Numbered from the stretch's first letter, positions 7,056 through 16,664 are shown. The stretch is 64,000 nucleotides of DNA from Pseudomonas sp. MAG733B (GCF_036884845.1 NZ_CP145732.1:5146001-5210000); one strand, 5' to 3'. Numbers and translations are program-made. The notes: a model not told the origin generated them from the sequence alone.

Positions 7056-9482
7056 TCAGAACCCGACGCTGGCCTGCACGAAGAACGTGCGCGGTGCGCC
7101 GACGTACATGCCCGAGTTGTTGTCGCTGGAGCGGGTGAAGTACTGCTTGTCGAAGATGTTTTTCACCCCGGCGCCGACTTTCAGGTTCGACACCTGCGGA
7201 CCGAAGTCATAGCCGCTGCGCACGTTCCAGGTGACATAACCCGGAATGTCGCCGTACTGGCCATCGGCGGTGCCTTCGGTGATGTAGTTGTTGGTGAAGC
7301 TGCCGTCGGCGTTTACCGCGACGCCTGGCGAGCGCTGCTTGGACTGGGCAAATGCGTCGATGTTGTAAGTCCAGCGGTTGATGTCATAACGCAGGCCGGC
7401 AGTTGCCACCTGACGCGAGTAGAACGGCAGGTCACGGCCCTTGAAGTCCGGAATTTCCCCTTCATACACGGCACGGGTGTAAGTGAAACCGGCGTTGGCG
7501 GTCAGGCCATCCAGGCGAGGGTCCAGTGCGGCCATGTTGTAGTGGACCGACGCTTCAATCCCGCGGTGCGTGGTCGCGCCAAGGTTGGTCCAGCCTGCGT
7601 CGTTGCTGATGTACTGCAACTCTTTGTCGAAGTCGATGTAGAACAGCGTCACTTCACCGCCCCACACATCATCGTTGTAGCGCGTTCCGACCTCGTAGGT
7701 CTTGGCTTTTTCCGGCTCCAGACCGTTGGCCGGTTCGTCACCGGAGCCACCTTGGCCGAGCTGGAAATATTGCAGGCTGCCGAACGACGTCTCGTAGTTG
7801 GCGAACAGTTTCCAGGCATCGGAGATGTGATACATCACGCTCAGGGCCGGCAGCGGCTCGTTGCTTTCGATGCTGCGGTTCTTCTCCGGCACAGGCTTGC
7901 CCGCGGTGTCGAGCACCGGGCGGTCGTGCCAGTCGGTGCTGATGTGTTCAAAACGGATGCCCGGCGTCACGGTCCAGTTGCCGACATCGATTTTGTTGTC
8001 GACATACACCGAGTTCGCTTCAGTGCCACCGGTACGGTCCTGATAGATGTGTCCATCGGAACCCGGACGTACCACCGGTTCGTTGCTGCTGTTCAGCGCC
8101 AGGCGGCTGGCCGATTCGTGCATGCCTTCCTTCAGGTAGCGATAACCGACGCTGACTTCCTGGGTGGTCGGGCCGACGTCGAACACATGGGACACCCGTG
8201 GCTCGATACCGAAGGTGTAGTAGGTACGCGGGAACGAGCCGATAGTCTTCTGGTCCCGGGCGGCGATATTGCTGCCACGGAAGCTGTCGGAATAGTAGGT
8301 CAGCACTTCAGCCTGGGTACGGTCGTCGATCTGCCGTGCCCACTTGAACGACACGTCCTTGCGGCGGCCGCTGAAGTTGTCGTTGTTGCGATCGGACTGG
8401 AACGGGTCGGCGTCGTACTGCTTCTGCGTCAGGCCACCGGGCATGTCGGCGCTGGCGTCGTAGTAGTGGAAGTTGAGGCTGAAATCGTCGTAGTCGGTCG
8501 GAGCCCAATGCGTCTTGAGGATCACGTCGTCGATGTCGTTGCCGTTGTTGCGCTCGCGGTAACCGTTGCCGTTCACGCCGGAGTACAGCAGCGCCACGCC
8601 GAGCCCGTTGTCGGCGGTGCCACCGACGAATGCCGTGTCGATGTGCTTCCAGCCGCCGTGCTGGGAGGTTTCCAGGGTGCTGCCGATTTCAGCGGAAGCC
8701 TTTTCCGGAATCGCACGGGTCACGAAGTTGATCACGCCGCCCACGTTCTGTGGTCCGTAGCGAACCGAACCGGCGCCGCGCACCACGTCGATGCTGTCGA
8801 GGTTGCCAGAGGATATCGGTGCCATCGACAGCTGAGGCTGGCCGTAAGGGGCGAATGCGGCAGGTACACCGTCGATCAACACGGTGGAGCGTGGCGACAG
8901 ACGCGAAGTCAGACCGCGCACCCCGACATTGAGGGAAATGTCGCTGCCGCCGGTGCCGTTGGCGTCCTGCACTTGCACGCCGGGTACACGCTTGAGCACG
9001 TCGCCAACGTTCATCGCGCCCTGCTCGACCATGGCTTCACGGCGAATCACGGTACGCGCGCCGGGGTGGTTCTGCACCACGGCGGCATCGGCGTCACCGA
9101 GCCAGTCGCCGACCACCTTGATGTCGGTCGCGCTCAGTTCCAACGGGCCGTTCGACGCCGAACTCGGCGCCGGCATCAAGGTCACCGAACCTTCATCGAT
9201 CTGGTACTGCAGGCCGCTGCCTTGCAGCAACTGACGCAACGCTTCTTCCGGCGAAATATTGCCGTCCACCGCCGGGGCCTGCTTGCCGGCAACCAGTTCC
9301 GGGCTGAAAAAAACCTGCAACGAAGTCTGCTGGCCCAACTGAGTCAAGGCCTGGCCCAAGGGTTGCGCCTGGATGTGGATGGCGTCTGCGGCGAATGCCT
9401 GAGGCATCGCGACGTTGACCGCCAGCGCGAGCGCCAGCGGCAACCAAGGGAAGGTTTTGTTTTTAGCGGTGGATTTATTCAC
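7056..9482 (-). CDS. fecA: FecA-type TonB-dependent ferric citrate receptor
   Basis: An 808-residue outer-membrane receptor and transducer. It has a signal peptide (about 1-32, cleavage after AFA), an N-terminal STN signalling domain (about 33-105, AQPLGQALTQLG to GSGLQYQ), a plug domain with the FecA hallmarks VVGDWLGDA, RSTVLIDG and FAPYGQPQLS, and a barrel ending in aromatic Phe. Similarity to E. coli FecA continues through MPGGL, GIEPR, PGIRFEHI and the C-terminal NIFDKQYF. FecA imports ferric dicitrate using TonB energy and signals through FecR to FecI. It is the last gene of the minus-strand fecI-fecR-fecA unit; 97 bases separate it from fecR. Other alpha-hydroxycarboxylate chelates are possible ligands. 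Confidence 0.93.
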   Translation of the reverse strand: MNKSTAKNKTFPWLPLALALAVNVAMPQAFAADAIHIQAQPLGQALTQLGQQTSLQVFFSPELVAGKQAPAVDGNISPEEALRQLLQGSGLQYQIDEGSVTLMPAPSSASNGPLELSATDIKVVGDWLGDADAAVVQNHPGARTVIRREAMVEQGAMNVGDVLKRVPGVQVQDANGTGGSDISLNVGVRGLTSRLSPRSTVLIDGVPAAFAPYGQPQLSMAPISSGNLDSIDVVRGAGSVRYGPQNVGGVINFVTRAIPEKASAEIGSTLETSQHGGWKHIDTAFVGGTADNGLGVALLYSGVNGNGYRERNNGNDIDDVILKTHWAPTDYDDFSLNFHYYDASADMPGGLTQKQYDADPFQSDRNNDNFSGRRKDVSFKWARQIDDRTQAEVLTYYSDSFRGSNIAARDQKTIGSFPRTYYTFGIEPRVSHVFDVGPTTQEVSVGYRYLKEGMHESASRLALNSSNEPVVRPGSDGHIYQDRTGGTEANSVYVDNKIDVGNWTVTPGIRFEHISTDWHDRPVLDTAGKPVPEKNRSIESNEPLPALSVMYHISDAWKLFANYETSFGSLQYFQLGQGGSGDEPANGLEPEKAKTYEVGTRYNDDVWGGEVTLFYIDFDKELQYISNDAGWTNLGATTHRGIEASVHYNMAALDPRLDGLTANAGFTYTRAVYEGEIPDFKGRDLPFYSRQVATAGLRYDINRWTYNIDAFAQSKQRSPGVAVNADGSFTNNYITEGTADGQYGDIPGYVTWNVRSGYDFGPQVSNLKVGAGVKNIFDKQYFTRSSDNNSGMYVGAPRTFFVQASVGF

Positions 9483-9579
9483 GTCGAACGTATTCCTGTG
9501 GATCGCAAGAGTGTGCGCTTGTTAATGCAAACCAGTTGCAGTTGAACAGGAAGACGATGAACTCGAAAAAAACCTGAAT

Positions 9580-10563
9580 TTATTTTGAAATTATTTCCTG
9601 ACTGCCGTCATCGAGGGTGCGCACGGCCACCGGAAGGATGCTCGGCAAGGCCTTGAGCAACGCATCGGTGTTGTCGGATTTGAACACGCTGGTCAGGCGC
9701 AGATTGCCCACCGCCGCGTTGCCGACCTTGAGTGGCTTGTCCCGATAACGCGAAACCTGCTCGGCGACATCGCTCAGGCTGGCGTTGTTGAACACCAGTT
9801 TGCCGCTGCGCCAGGCCGTCAGTTCAGCCGGATTGACCGGGTAGGCAGGCACGACCTTGCCCCCGGCATCGACATGAGTGCCCATGCCGGCGGTGAGGCT
9901 GACAAAATCGTTATCGGCCGCCGAGCGACCTTGAACCTTGACCGTGCCCTGCTCCACCACGACCCGGGTGTCGGTGCTGCCGTGGCGCACATCGAACCGG
10001 GTGCCGGTGACTGTGACCTTGCCGCTGCCGGACTCGACCACGAACGGTCGGCTGGTGTCGTGCTGGACGCTGAACATCGCCTCGCCTTCGGTCAGCTCGA
10101 CGCCGCGCCGATTCTTTTCAAAGCGCACCTGAATCCGGCTGCGGCTGTCGAGGTCGACCACCGAACCATCCGGCAATGCCACGTGGCGACGCTCGCCCAG
10201 GGCTGTGGAAAACTCCGCCGTGTAAGGTGACGGTTGATTCAAGCCGCTGAACAGACCCAAACCGAGCGCCACTGCCACCACACTGGCGGCCACTGCATAA
10301 CGCAGGATCGGGCGACGTTTGCTGCGGGCCGGCGCTTCTTCACACAGCGCGCGCAGACGCGCCGACGGCACCAGGTCGGCGGCTTTCCACAGGCCCTGGA
10401 GCAATTCGAATTCGTTTCGGTGTTGAGGGTGTTCGTCCAGCCAGGTTTCGAACTGGCGATGCGCGTCGACATCGACCGCGGGTTCCTGCAAACGCACAAA
10501 CCACCGCGCCGCTTCATCGCGAACTGTTGTTTGCCCGCACGCACAATCACGAGTATCCATCAT
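9580..10563 (-). CDS. fecR: FecR-type anti-sigma / sigma-regulator protein
   Basis: A 327-residue single-pass inner-membrane protein. A cytoplasmic DUF4880-like segment (AARWFVRLQ ... FETWLDEHPQHRNEFE, about 15-55) is followed by one transmembrane helix (about 106-124). The periplasmic FecR domain (GERRHVALPDGSVVDLDSRS ... VTGTRFDVR) and a C-terminal secretin/STN-like segment that contacts the receptor complete it. It relays occupancy of FecA to FecI. The start chosen is the first ATG of the ATG-ATG pair at 10563, which has AGGAA upstream; the frame extends to 10623 but would overlap fecI. It lies directly downstream of fecI. Confidence 0.9.
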   Translation of the reverse strand: MMDTRDCACGQTTVRDEAARWFVRLQEPAVDVDAHRQFETWLDEHPQHRNEFELLQGLWKAADLVPSARLRALCEEAPARSKRRPILRYAVAASVVAVALGLGLFSGLNQPSPYTAEFSTALGERRHVALPDGSVVDLDSRSRIQVRFEKNRRGVELTEGEAMFSVQHDTSRPFVVESGSGKVTVTGTRFDVRHGSTDTRVVVEQGTVKVQGRSAADNDFVSLTAGMGTHVDAGGKVVPAYPVNPAELTAWRSGKLVFNNASLSDVAEQVSRYRDKPLKVGNAAVGNLRLTSVFKSDNTDALLKALPSILPVAVRTLDDGSQEIISK

Positions 10564-10603
10564 GGAAGTTCCTGTTTGGCTGGGGATGAGAATTCGCGGC
10601 CGC

Positions 10604-11104
10604 TCATGGGTAAAGTCCTTCAAGGCGGTCGCGCAGATGCCGCAGCGTGCGGATCATATACTTTTCCACCATGTTCTTGGACAGTCCAAGGCGTTCGGCG
10701 ATTTCCGCCTGGGTCAAACCCTCGATTTTCTGCCAGACAAACACCTTGCGGCAGTTGACCGGCAGCTCGGTGAGCGCCCGTTCGATGGAATCAGCCAACT
10801 GGATTGCGTGCATGTAATGCTCCGGGTCGCCGTTGGGCGACTCACTGACATCAATCGCCTCTGACTCCATGGCGCCCCGCCGGTCCTCGCGCCGATAACC
10901 ATCCACCGCGATATTGCGTGCGGTCTGGTGCAGATATGCCCGAGGTTGCTGCACCGCCGCCGAATCGGACTCAAGCACCCGCACAAAGGTATCGTGGGCC
11001 AGATCCTCAGCCTGCGAGCGATTTCTCAGGCGACGGGTCCAGGTGCCAACCAACTCTTCGTAATGCTCGAAAAAGCCGTGTCTGCGGGGCAGCTTGGGGG
11101 TCAT
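10604..11104 (-). CDS. fecI: FecI-family ECF RNA polymerase sigma factor
   Basis: A 166-residue group IV sigma factor. Region 2 contains LAHDTFVRVL (about 35-44) and the AYLHQTARNIAVDGYRR stretch. Region 4 contains LPVNCRKVFVW, EGLTQAEIAERLGLS and the recognition helix VEKYMIRTLRHLRD. It is activated by the FecA/FecR surface-signalling relay and should transcribe fecA. It is first in the minus-strand unit and its upstream region carries a Fur-box-like sequence, consistent with iron repression of the system. The fecR start lies about 40 bases downstream of its stop. Confidence 0.92.
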   Translation of the reverse strand: MTPKLPRRHGFFEHYEELVGTWTRRLRNRSQAEDLAHDTFVRVLESDSAAVQQPRAYLHQTARNIAVDGYRREDRRGAMESEAIDVSESPNGDPEHYMHAIQLADSIERALTELPVNCRKVFVWQKIEGLTQAEIAERLGLSKNMVEKYMIRTLRHLRDRLEGLYP

Positions 11105-11132
11105 TTCGGTGTGCTGTGGAGACGGGGGCGTG

Positions 11133-11151
11133 AATAGTAATGCTTCCTATT
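11133..11151 (-). promoter_or_regulatory. Candidate Fur box upstream of fecI
   Basis: Read on the minus strand, the 19 bases AATAGGAAGCATTACTATT match 13 of 19 positions of the repeating Fur pattern AATGATAATCATTATCATT. It lies about 30 bases upstream of the fecI start, where a promoter would be. The rest of the 230-base gap to tynA shows nothing else I can name; FeaR sites expected before tynA were not recognisable. Confidence 0.4.
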
Positions 11152-11336
11152 AACTCGAAGCAATGCTTTCGGTCCCGTCACAAAGCGCTTTGAGCGCTTG
11201 CCAATCCCCCGCCGGTCGGGAAAGCTAATGACGGCACAGATCCAAAGGATTCTGGCAGCAATTCCAATGCAGCTCCGCACCGGCTGTAGCAAAGTGCTGG
11301 CATTGTCTGACCCGGTTTTTCCGAAGGAACCCAGAA

Positions 11337-13625
11337 ATGTTCACGTCACTTGCGTCGCGTCACAGTAAACCGCTCGCCCGGCTCGCCCTGGCCATCTCCC
11401 TGAGCGCCCTCGGCCTGCCTTTCTGGGCGAGCACTGCCCAGGCCCACGGCGGGCACGCCGAGATGGTGCCGCTGCAAGCGGGCCTTGAGGAGTTTGGCGC
11501 AACGGTCAAGTGGGACGACTACGCCAACCTGTTCACCATCGCCAAGGACGGGGTCTACCTCAAGGTCAAACCGAACAGCAAAGTGGCGATGCTCAACGGC
11601 AAACGCATGGAGTTGACGGTGCCTGTGGTGTTCAAGGACAAGACCGCCTACATGTCCAAGGACTTCATCAACCAGGTGTTCCAGTCCGGGCTGGACACGA
11701 CTTTTGTCGTGGAAACCCGCCCCAACCCGCTCAACCCATTGAGCGCCGACGAAATCACCGCCGCGGTGGACATCGTCAAAAAATCGGAAAACTACAAACC
11801 CGGCTTCCGCTTCACCGAAGTCTCGGTCAAGGAACCGCCGAAGGACCAGGTGTGGAACTTCGTCTACACCGGGCAAAACGTCACCCAACCGCGCCAGGCG
11901 AACATTGTGGTGCTGGACGGCAAGCATGTGATCGAGGCGCTGGTCGATCTCGACAGCAAGCAACTCAAGTCCTGGAACCCGGTGCAAGGCGCCCATGGCA
12001 TGGTGCTGCTGGATGACTTCGCGACCGTGCAAACCGCCGTCGAAACCAGCCCCGAATACGCGCAAGCCCTGGCCAAGCGCGGCATCACCGATGTAAAAAA
12101 GGTCGTGGCCACGCCGCTGACTGTCGGCTATTTCGACGGCAAGGACGGACTGGCACAGGACAAACGCCTGCTGAAAATCGTCAGCTACCTGAATGTCGAT
12201 GACGGCAACTATTGGGCGCACCCGATCGAAGGCCTGGTGGCGATTGTCGATCTGGAGCAGAAGAAGCTGATCAAGATCGAAGACGAAGCGCTGATCCCGG
12301 TGCCGATGAAACCGACGCCGTATGACGGTCGCGGGCGCAAGGGCGTGGCGGTCAAACCGCTGGAAATCATCGAGCCGGAAGGCAAGAACTACACCATCAC
12401 CGGCAACAGCATTCACTGGCAGAACTGGGACTTCCACGTTCGCCTCGATTCGCGGGTCGGCCCGATCCTGTCCACCGTCACCTACGACGACAAGGGCAAG
12501 AAACGCAAAATCATGTACGAAGGCTCGCTGGGCGGGATGATCGTGCCTTACGGCGATCCGGACGTCGGCTGGTACTTCAAGGCTTACCTCGACTCCGGCG
12601 ACTACGGCATGGGCACGCTGACTTCGCCGATCGCCCGTGGCAAAGACGCCCCGGAAAACGCCGTACTGCTGGACGCGACCATCGCCGACTACACCGGCGC
12701 GCCGACCGCAATTCCACGTGCGATGGCGGTGTTCGAGCGCTACGCCGGGCCGGAATACAAACACCAGGAAATGGGCCAGCCCAACCTCAGCACCGAGCGC
12801 CGTGAACTGGTGGTGCGCTGGATCAGCACCGTCGGCAACTACGACTACATTTTCGACTGGGTCTTCCAGCAGAACGGCACCATCGGCATCGACGCCGGCG
12901 CCACCGGCATCGAAGCGGTCAAGGGCGTGAAGTCCAAGACCATGCACGAGGACACCGCCAAGGAAGACACGCGCTACGGTACCCTGCTCGATCACAACAT
13001 CGTCGGCACCACGCACCAGCACATCTATAACTTCCGCCTCGACATGGACGTGGACGGCGAACAGAACTCACTGGTGGAAGTGAACCCGGTGGTGCTGCCG
13101 AACGACCGTGGCGGCCCGCGCACCAGCACCATGCAGACCGAAACCAAAGTGGTCAGCACCGAACAACAGGCCGCGCAGAAATTCGACCCGTCGACCGTGC
13201 GCCTGCTGACCAACTTCAGCAAGGAGAACAAGGTCGGCAACCCGGTTTCCTATCAGCTGATTCCGTATGCCGGCGGCACGCACCCGGTGGCCAAGGGCGC
13301 CAATTTCGGCAAGGACGAATGGCTGTATCACCGCCTGAGTTTCATGGACAAGCAACTGTGGGTGACGCAGTACAACCCGGAGGAAAAATACCCGGAAGGC
13401 AAGTACCCGAACCGCTCGGACAAGGACTCTGGGCTGGGGCAGTTCACTCAGGATAACCAGTCCATCGAGAACACCGATGACGTGGTCTGGCTGACCACCG
13501 GCACGACCCACATCGCCCGCGCCGAAGAGTGGCCGATCATGCCGACCGAGTGGGTGCATGTGCTGTTGAAGCCGTGGAATTTCTTTGATGAAACGCCGAC
13601 GTTGAATCTCAATTCACCGAAGTAA
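11337..13625 (+). CDS. tynA: Primary (copper/topaquinone) amine oxidase
   Basis: A 762-residue periplasmic enzyme. The signal peptide (about 1-36, ending AQA) is followed by the N-terminal copper-amine-oxidase-like domains and the large catalytic beta-sandwich. The cofactor motif N-Y-D-Y occurs at 501-504, so Tyr502 is the topaquinone precursor. The catalytic-base motif YLDSGDYG contains Asp419. Copper-ligand candidates are the H-x-H pair in THQHIYNF and a late His in the C-terminal part. The enzyme oxidises phenylethylamine or tyramine to the aldehyde, ammonia and hydrogen peroxide. The feaR regulator lies just downstream and the paa cluster beyond, which fits phenylethylamine use. Length matches E. 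coli TynA (about 757). Confidence 0.94.
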   Translation: MFTSLASRHSKPLARLALAISLSALGLPFWASTAQAHGGHAEMVPLQAGLEEFGATVKWDDYANLFTIAKDGVYLKVKPNSKVAMLNGKRMELTVPVVFKDKTAYMSKDFINQVFQSGLDTTFVVETRPNPLNPLSADEITAAVDIVKKSENYKPGFRFTEVSVKEPPKDQVWNFVYTGQNVTQPRQANIVVLDGKHVIEALVDLDSKQLKSWNPVQGAHGMVLLDDFATVQTAVETSPEYAQALAKRGITDVKKVVATPLTVGYFDGKDGLAQDKRLLKIVSYLNVDDGNYWAHPIEGLVAIVDLEQKKLIKIEDEALIPVPMKPTPYDGRGRKGVAVKPLEIIEPEGKNYTITGNSIHWQNWDFHVRLDSRVGPILSTVTYDDKGKKRKIMYEGSLGGMIVPYGDPDVGWYFKAYLDSGDYGMGTLTSPIARGKDAPENAVLLDATIADYTGAPTAIPRAMAVFERYAGPEYKHQEMGQPNLSTERRELVVRWISTVGNYDYIFDWVFQQNGTIGIDAGATGIEAVKGVKSKTMHEDTAKEDTRYGTLLDHNIVGTTHQHIYNFRLDMDVDGEQNSLVEVNPVVLPNDRGGPRTSTMQTETKVVSTEQQAAQKFDPSTVRLLTNFSKENKVGNPVSYQLIPYAGGTHPVAKGANFGKDEWLYHRLSFMDKQLWVTQYNPEEKYPEGKYPNRSDKDSGLGQFTQDNQSIENTDDVVWLTTGTTHIARAEEWPIMPTEWVHVLLKPWNFFDETPTLNLNSPK

Positions 13626-13640
13626 GGCACACACGAAAAC

Positions 13641-13731
13641 CTGTGGGAGCGGGCTTGCTCGCGAATGCGGTATGTCATTGAAATAGATGTCGACTGATAC
13701 GACGCATTCGCGAGCAAGCCCGCTCCCACAG
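13641..13731. repeat. REP doublet (inverted pair)
   Basis: Left arm CTGTGGGAGCGGGCTTGCTC, right arm its complement, in the convergent gap between tynA and feaR. It may serve as a bidirectional transcript end, since no classical terminator is seen there. Confidence 0.9.
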
Positions 13732-13744
13732 GGTTATCCGGTGA

Positions 13745-14659
13745 TCAAGCGTGTTGCTTACGATACTCCCCCGGCGCAATGCCGAAGCGTGACTTGAACG
13801 CCGTCGAAAAATAGCTCGAATCGGAAAACCCCCACGAATACCCCAGCACCGACAACTTCTCTTCCCTGCCCGACTGGCGCAAAGACTCAGCACACAAATC
13901 CAGCCGCCGATTCTTGATGTAGCGCGCCACCACCAGGCCTTTCTTGGCGAACATCCGGTACAGGCCACGGGTCGACATGCCGACTTCCCGCGCCAGCCAT
14001 TCCGGGCAGAGCTCTTCGGAGCGGATGTTCGCGTCGATAAAGCTCAGGGTCTTGCGGAAGATGCGCTCGTGCGGGTCCGCGCAATCGTCGGTCTGGCTGA
14101 TCGCCGGACGCAGCAGGCTGACAATCGCTTCCAGCGTTGCTTCGCTTTCCTGGCGAGTGAGGTTCTGTTGGCGCGTGGCGTCGAGGATCAAGCGATGCGA
14201 GAGCATGGCGATGGGCGATGTCCCGGCGATCCGGTGGCCGCACTTGACCTGATTGAAGCGCAGGGTTTGCTCCACCAGTTGATACGGCAGGATCAGCGAC
14301 AATTGCCGGGAGTTTTCGCTGTAGGTGAAATCGCTGGGCCTTGAGGCATCGATCAGCGTGATGTCACCGGCGGACAACAACACCTTGTCGTCGCCCTGAG
14401 CCATACCCGCCGTGCCATCGAGCTGGAACACCGCGAAGTATTTGCCGCCCTCGCCCGCCGCGACTTCATGCGGCGTGCGGTACAACCGCGCCTGGCAGGC
14501 ATCGACGAAACTGAGTTTGAGGGCATCGCTGCGGTATTCCCTGATCTGACCGGCGAAACCGGCGCCCAGGGGTTGTGCGTTAAAGGCGCCACAGATCTGG
14601 TTGATCTGATGAATCCATTGATCGAACCCATCCTGGCGCTGTGCGTTTGTAGAAATCAT
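13745..14659 (-). CDS. feaR: FeaR, AraC-family activator of amine oxidase genes
   Basis: A 304-residue AraC-family regulator. The N-terminal sensing region (about 1-190) resembles AraC-binding-domain-2/FeaR sequences (FDQWIHQINQICG, QLDGTA, LIDASRPSDF). The C-terminal double helix-turn-helix includes LAREVGMSTRGLYRMFAKKG and the family signature YSWGFSDSSYFSTAFKSRFG. In E. coli FeaR activates tynA and feaB in response to aromatic amines or aldehydes. The ATG at 14659 has a GAGG site; a GTG at 14671 is an alternative. It lies 85 bases downstream of paaX in the same direction, physically joining the amine and phenylacetate regulons. Confidence 0.88.
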   Translation of the reverse strand: MISTNAQRQDGFDQWIHQINQICGAFNAQPLGAGFAGQIREYRSDALKLSFVDACQARLYRTPHEVAAGEGGKYFAVFQLDGTAGMAQGDDKVLLSAGDITLIDASRPSDFTYSENSRQLSLILPYQLVEQTLRFNQVKCGHRIAGTSPIAMLSHRLILDATRQQNLTRQESEATLEAIVSLLRPAISQTDDCADPHERIFRKTLSFIDANIRSEELCPEWLAREVGMSTRGLYRMFAKKGLVVARYIKNRRLDLCAESLRQSGREEKLSVLGYSWGFSDSSYFSTAFKSRFGIAPGEYRKQHA

Positions 14660-14744
14660 GGCAGGCCTCACGCAGGCTTATTTTTATTGTCTACGTCAAA
14701 ACACAGGTTCTCCTGAACAGCGACTCTCCCTGAACGGCGACGGG

Positions 14745-15668
14745 TTACTTCAACCCGCCAAACCGTCGATAAAAACTCTCGCCCACATCCGGCAACGGTC
14801 CGTCGGCGGTTTCCAGGGCACTGTTCAGCCATTCCTCGGCCTTGGCGTAGATCAAACGATAAATATTGCGGCACAACTGCCGGGCCGCGCGGCCTTCCCA
14901 ATCGCCGGGCAACAACTCGTCCGGCAGTTGCGGGTCGCGCAGCAGCAGTTTGCGGTATTCATGAATAAGCAGGATCCGCGCCAGGAAGCAGTCGGACGGC
15001 TGCAGGTTTTCCTGCTCGCGAAGCGCTTGCCAGAGCGGTCGGAACAGTTGAATGAATTCGCTGTAGTGGGTCGCCAGTTCCTCGATGTTCCAGCTCTCGC
15101 GCACTTGCAGGCGCAGCGCCTTGGAGGCCAGTACGTCCTGGGCCGTGGTTTCGAAGACGATGGTGTCTTCCTGGGCGCCGAGGTCGAGCAAGGTTGCATT
15201 GACGTCGGTGCGATCGCTGCGCGGGCAGGCCAGGACTACGGGCGAAATCGCACCAAAACCTTGCCACTCCAGTTCTTCGCGCACTTGTTTGCGCTTGTCC
15301 TGGGTCAGTTGCGAAAGCATCACCAGGCACCACGAACCGTCCCAGGCCGGCATCGTGGTGCTGTAGACCCGCTTGAAGGCCTTGTCGAAACGCCGGCGAC
15401 CGGTGCCGGTCAGGCTGTAGTAGCTGCGACGGCCGACTTTCTCGGCGGTCAGCCAGCCTTCCTTGGTCAGGCGAAAAATCGAGGTGCGGATCAGGCGTTC
15501 GTTGATGCCGATCGGTTCAAGCAATTGAATCAGGCTGCCAAGCCACACCGTCCCGCCGTGGGGTTCGATGGCATCACCGTACAAGGTGATGATCAAGGAA
15601 CTGGCGCGAATCGGCGTCTGCTCCTGGAAGCGGGTAATCAGATGGTTCAAGGGTGTCAGGGACGACAT
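14745..15668 (-). CDS. paaX: PaaX, phenylacetyl-CoA-responsive repressor
   Basis: A 307-residue repressor of the phenylacetate genes. The GntR-like winged-helix N-terminus (about 25-95) holds INERLIRTSIFRLTKEGWL and the YYSLTGTGRRRF wing. The PaaX middle and C-terminal domains include WDGSWCLVMLSQ, GFGAISPVVLACPR and the FLARILLIHEYRKLLLRDPQLP stretch. Family members release DNA on binding phenylacetyl-CoA. The start at 15668 (MSSLTPLN) matches the family N-terminus; the frame extends 40 codons further into REP-adjacent sequence with no support. A REP pair separates it from paaY upstream. Probable operators are described at paaA and paaY. Confidence 0.93.
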   Translation of the reverse strand: MSSLTPLNHLITRFQEQTPIRASSLIITLYGDAIEPHGGTVWLGSLIQLLEPIGINERLIRTSIFRLTKEGWLTAEKVGRRSYYSLTGTGRRRFDKAFKRVYSTTMPAWDGSWCLVMLSQLTQDKRKQVREELEWQGFGAISPVVLACPRSDRTDVNATLLDLGAQEDTIVFETTAQDVLASKALRLQVRESWNIEELATHYSEFIQLFRPLWQALREQENLQPSDCFLARILLIHEYRKLLLRDPQLPDELLPGDWEGRAARQLCRNIYRLIYAKAEEWLNSALETADGPLPDVGESFYRRFGGLK

Positions 15669-15732
15669 GGGCGTACCGAGCAAAAAAAAGAAAAGGAATA
15701 TACCGAAAGCTTTGGGGTTAATCCCAATCCCT

Positions 15733-15815
15733 TGTGGGAGCCAGCCTGCTGGCGATGGTGTGTCAGTCGACGCCAAGGTAGCTGACACACTTTCGCCAGC
15801 AGGCTGGCTCCTACA
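15733..15815. repeat. REP-type inverted pair between paaX and paaY
   Basis: Arms TGTGGGAGCCAGCCTGCTGG and a complementary CCAGCAGGCTGGCTCCTACA are separated by a short stem-rich spacer (GTGTGTCAG / CTGACACAC) that extends the hairpin. Because paaY and paaX point the same way, it lies inside the putative transcript and could lower paaX expression relative to paaY. Confidence 0.85.
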
Positions 15816-15827
15816 GGAGGGCAGTGT

Positions 15828-16424
15828 TCACAGGTTACTGCCTTTAGGCCGTAACCCGCTGTCGCTGATCCGTGGCCGATCCGGCTCCGGCTCGCTCAGC
15901 GGTTCGCACACCTGCATCTGCTCCAGGCAACGCTGGGCCAGTTGTTGATACTCGCGGGTCCCCGCCTGCTTCCACGCCACTTCCTGATCGCTGAGGGTGC
16001 GCTTGACGCTGGCCGGCGCGCCCATGACCAGCGACTGCTCGGCGCACTCGAAACCGGCCTTGACGAACGCCGCCGCCGAGACGAATGAACGCGGGCCGAT
16101 CCGGGCGTTGTCCATCACCACCGCATTCATTCCCACCAGCGCGTCGGCGCCGATGCGGCAACCGTGCAGCACCGCGCCGTGACCGATGTGGCCGTTGCGC
16201 TCGACCACGGTGTCGCTGTCCGGGAAGCCGTGCATCACGCAGGTGTCCTGCAGGTTGGCGCCCTCCTCCAGCACGATCCGCCCGAAATCCCCGCGCAGGC
16301 TGGCCAGCGGCCCGACGTAACAATGCGGCCCAATGATCACGTCACCGATCAGCACGGCGGACGGATGCACATAAGCAGTCGGGTCGACCACCGGGGTCAG
16401 GCCATCGAGGCTGTAGCAGGTCAT
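15828..16424 (-). CDS. paaY: PaaY, left-handed beta-helix acyl-CoA thioesterase of phenylacetate catabolism
   Basis: A 198-residue hexapeptide-repeat protein of the gamma-carbonic-anhydrase-like family. Repeats such as [17 protein letters not shown] and [20 protein letters not shown] run through residues 25-130. Metal-binding histidines are visible in VMHGF and [10 protein letters not shown]. The C-terminal helical tail ([18 protein letters not shown]) is the PaaY extension. PaaY removes CoA from dead-end ring-oxidised intermediates to protect the pathway. The ATG at 16424 has AAGGA 7 bases upstream; a GTG at 16439 is possible but overlaps that site. It is divergent from paaF. Confidence 0.92.
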   Translation of the reverse strand: MTCYSLDGLTPVVDPTAYVHPSAVLIGDVIIGPHCYVGPLASLRGDFGRIVLEEGANLQDTCVMHGFPDSDTVVERNGHIGHGAVLHGCRIGADALVGMNAVVMDNARIGPRSFVSAAAFVKAGFECAEQSLVMGAPASVKRTLSDQEVAWKQAGTREYQQLAQRCLEQMQVCEPLSEPEPDRPRISDSGLRPKGSNL

Positions 16425-16463
16425 GGAAGGTTCCTTCACAAAGCGATGCCGATAATGACTTAT

Positions 16464-16492
16464 TTTGTATCACATCGCTTTTACATACACAA
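16464..16492 (-). promoter_or_regulatory. Predicted paaY promoter with PaaX-like half-site in the spacer
   Basis: On the minus strand TTGTGT (16492-16487) and TACAAA (16469-16464) are 17 bases apart, a plausible sigma70 promoter 33 bases or so before the paaY start. The spacer contains AAGCGATGTGAT, related to the AAGCGATAC arm of the paaA operator. AAGCGATG (16441-16448) and CATCGCTT (16473-16480) form an inverted pair around the -10. The rest of the 350-base paaY-paaF gap holds the paaF promoter and a third GTATCAC copy at 16505. Confidence 0.4.
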
Positions 16493-16664
16493 AGACAAAA
16501 AAGCGTATCACTTGACAAGCGGCTTTCCGACGACCTGCTCCACAACGCAAAACCTCGCATGAAACCCAATGAAATATGGGTAAAACCCGCTATCAACTGC
16601 TGTTTCAGATTACCAGCGCACAACCACCATTCGACCAAAAGGACACATTAAATCAATTTCAGTA

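Noticed and set aside
7542..9545. A 667-codon plus-strand open frame opposite fecA
   Set aside because: It is an antisense shadow of a high-G+C gene: no ribosome-binding site, no domain, and the minus-strand frame is unmistakable FecA.
11105..11336. A sigma54 promoter or FeaR box before tynA
   Set aside because: No TGGCAC-N5-TTGC match and no clear FeaR consensus could be placed; only the Fur-like site on the other strand was kept.
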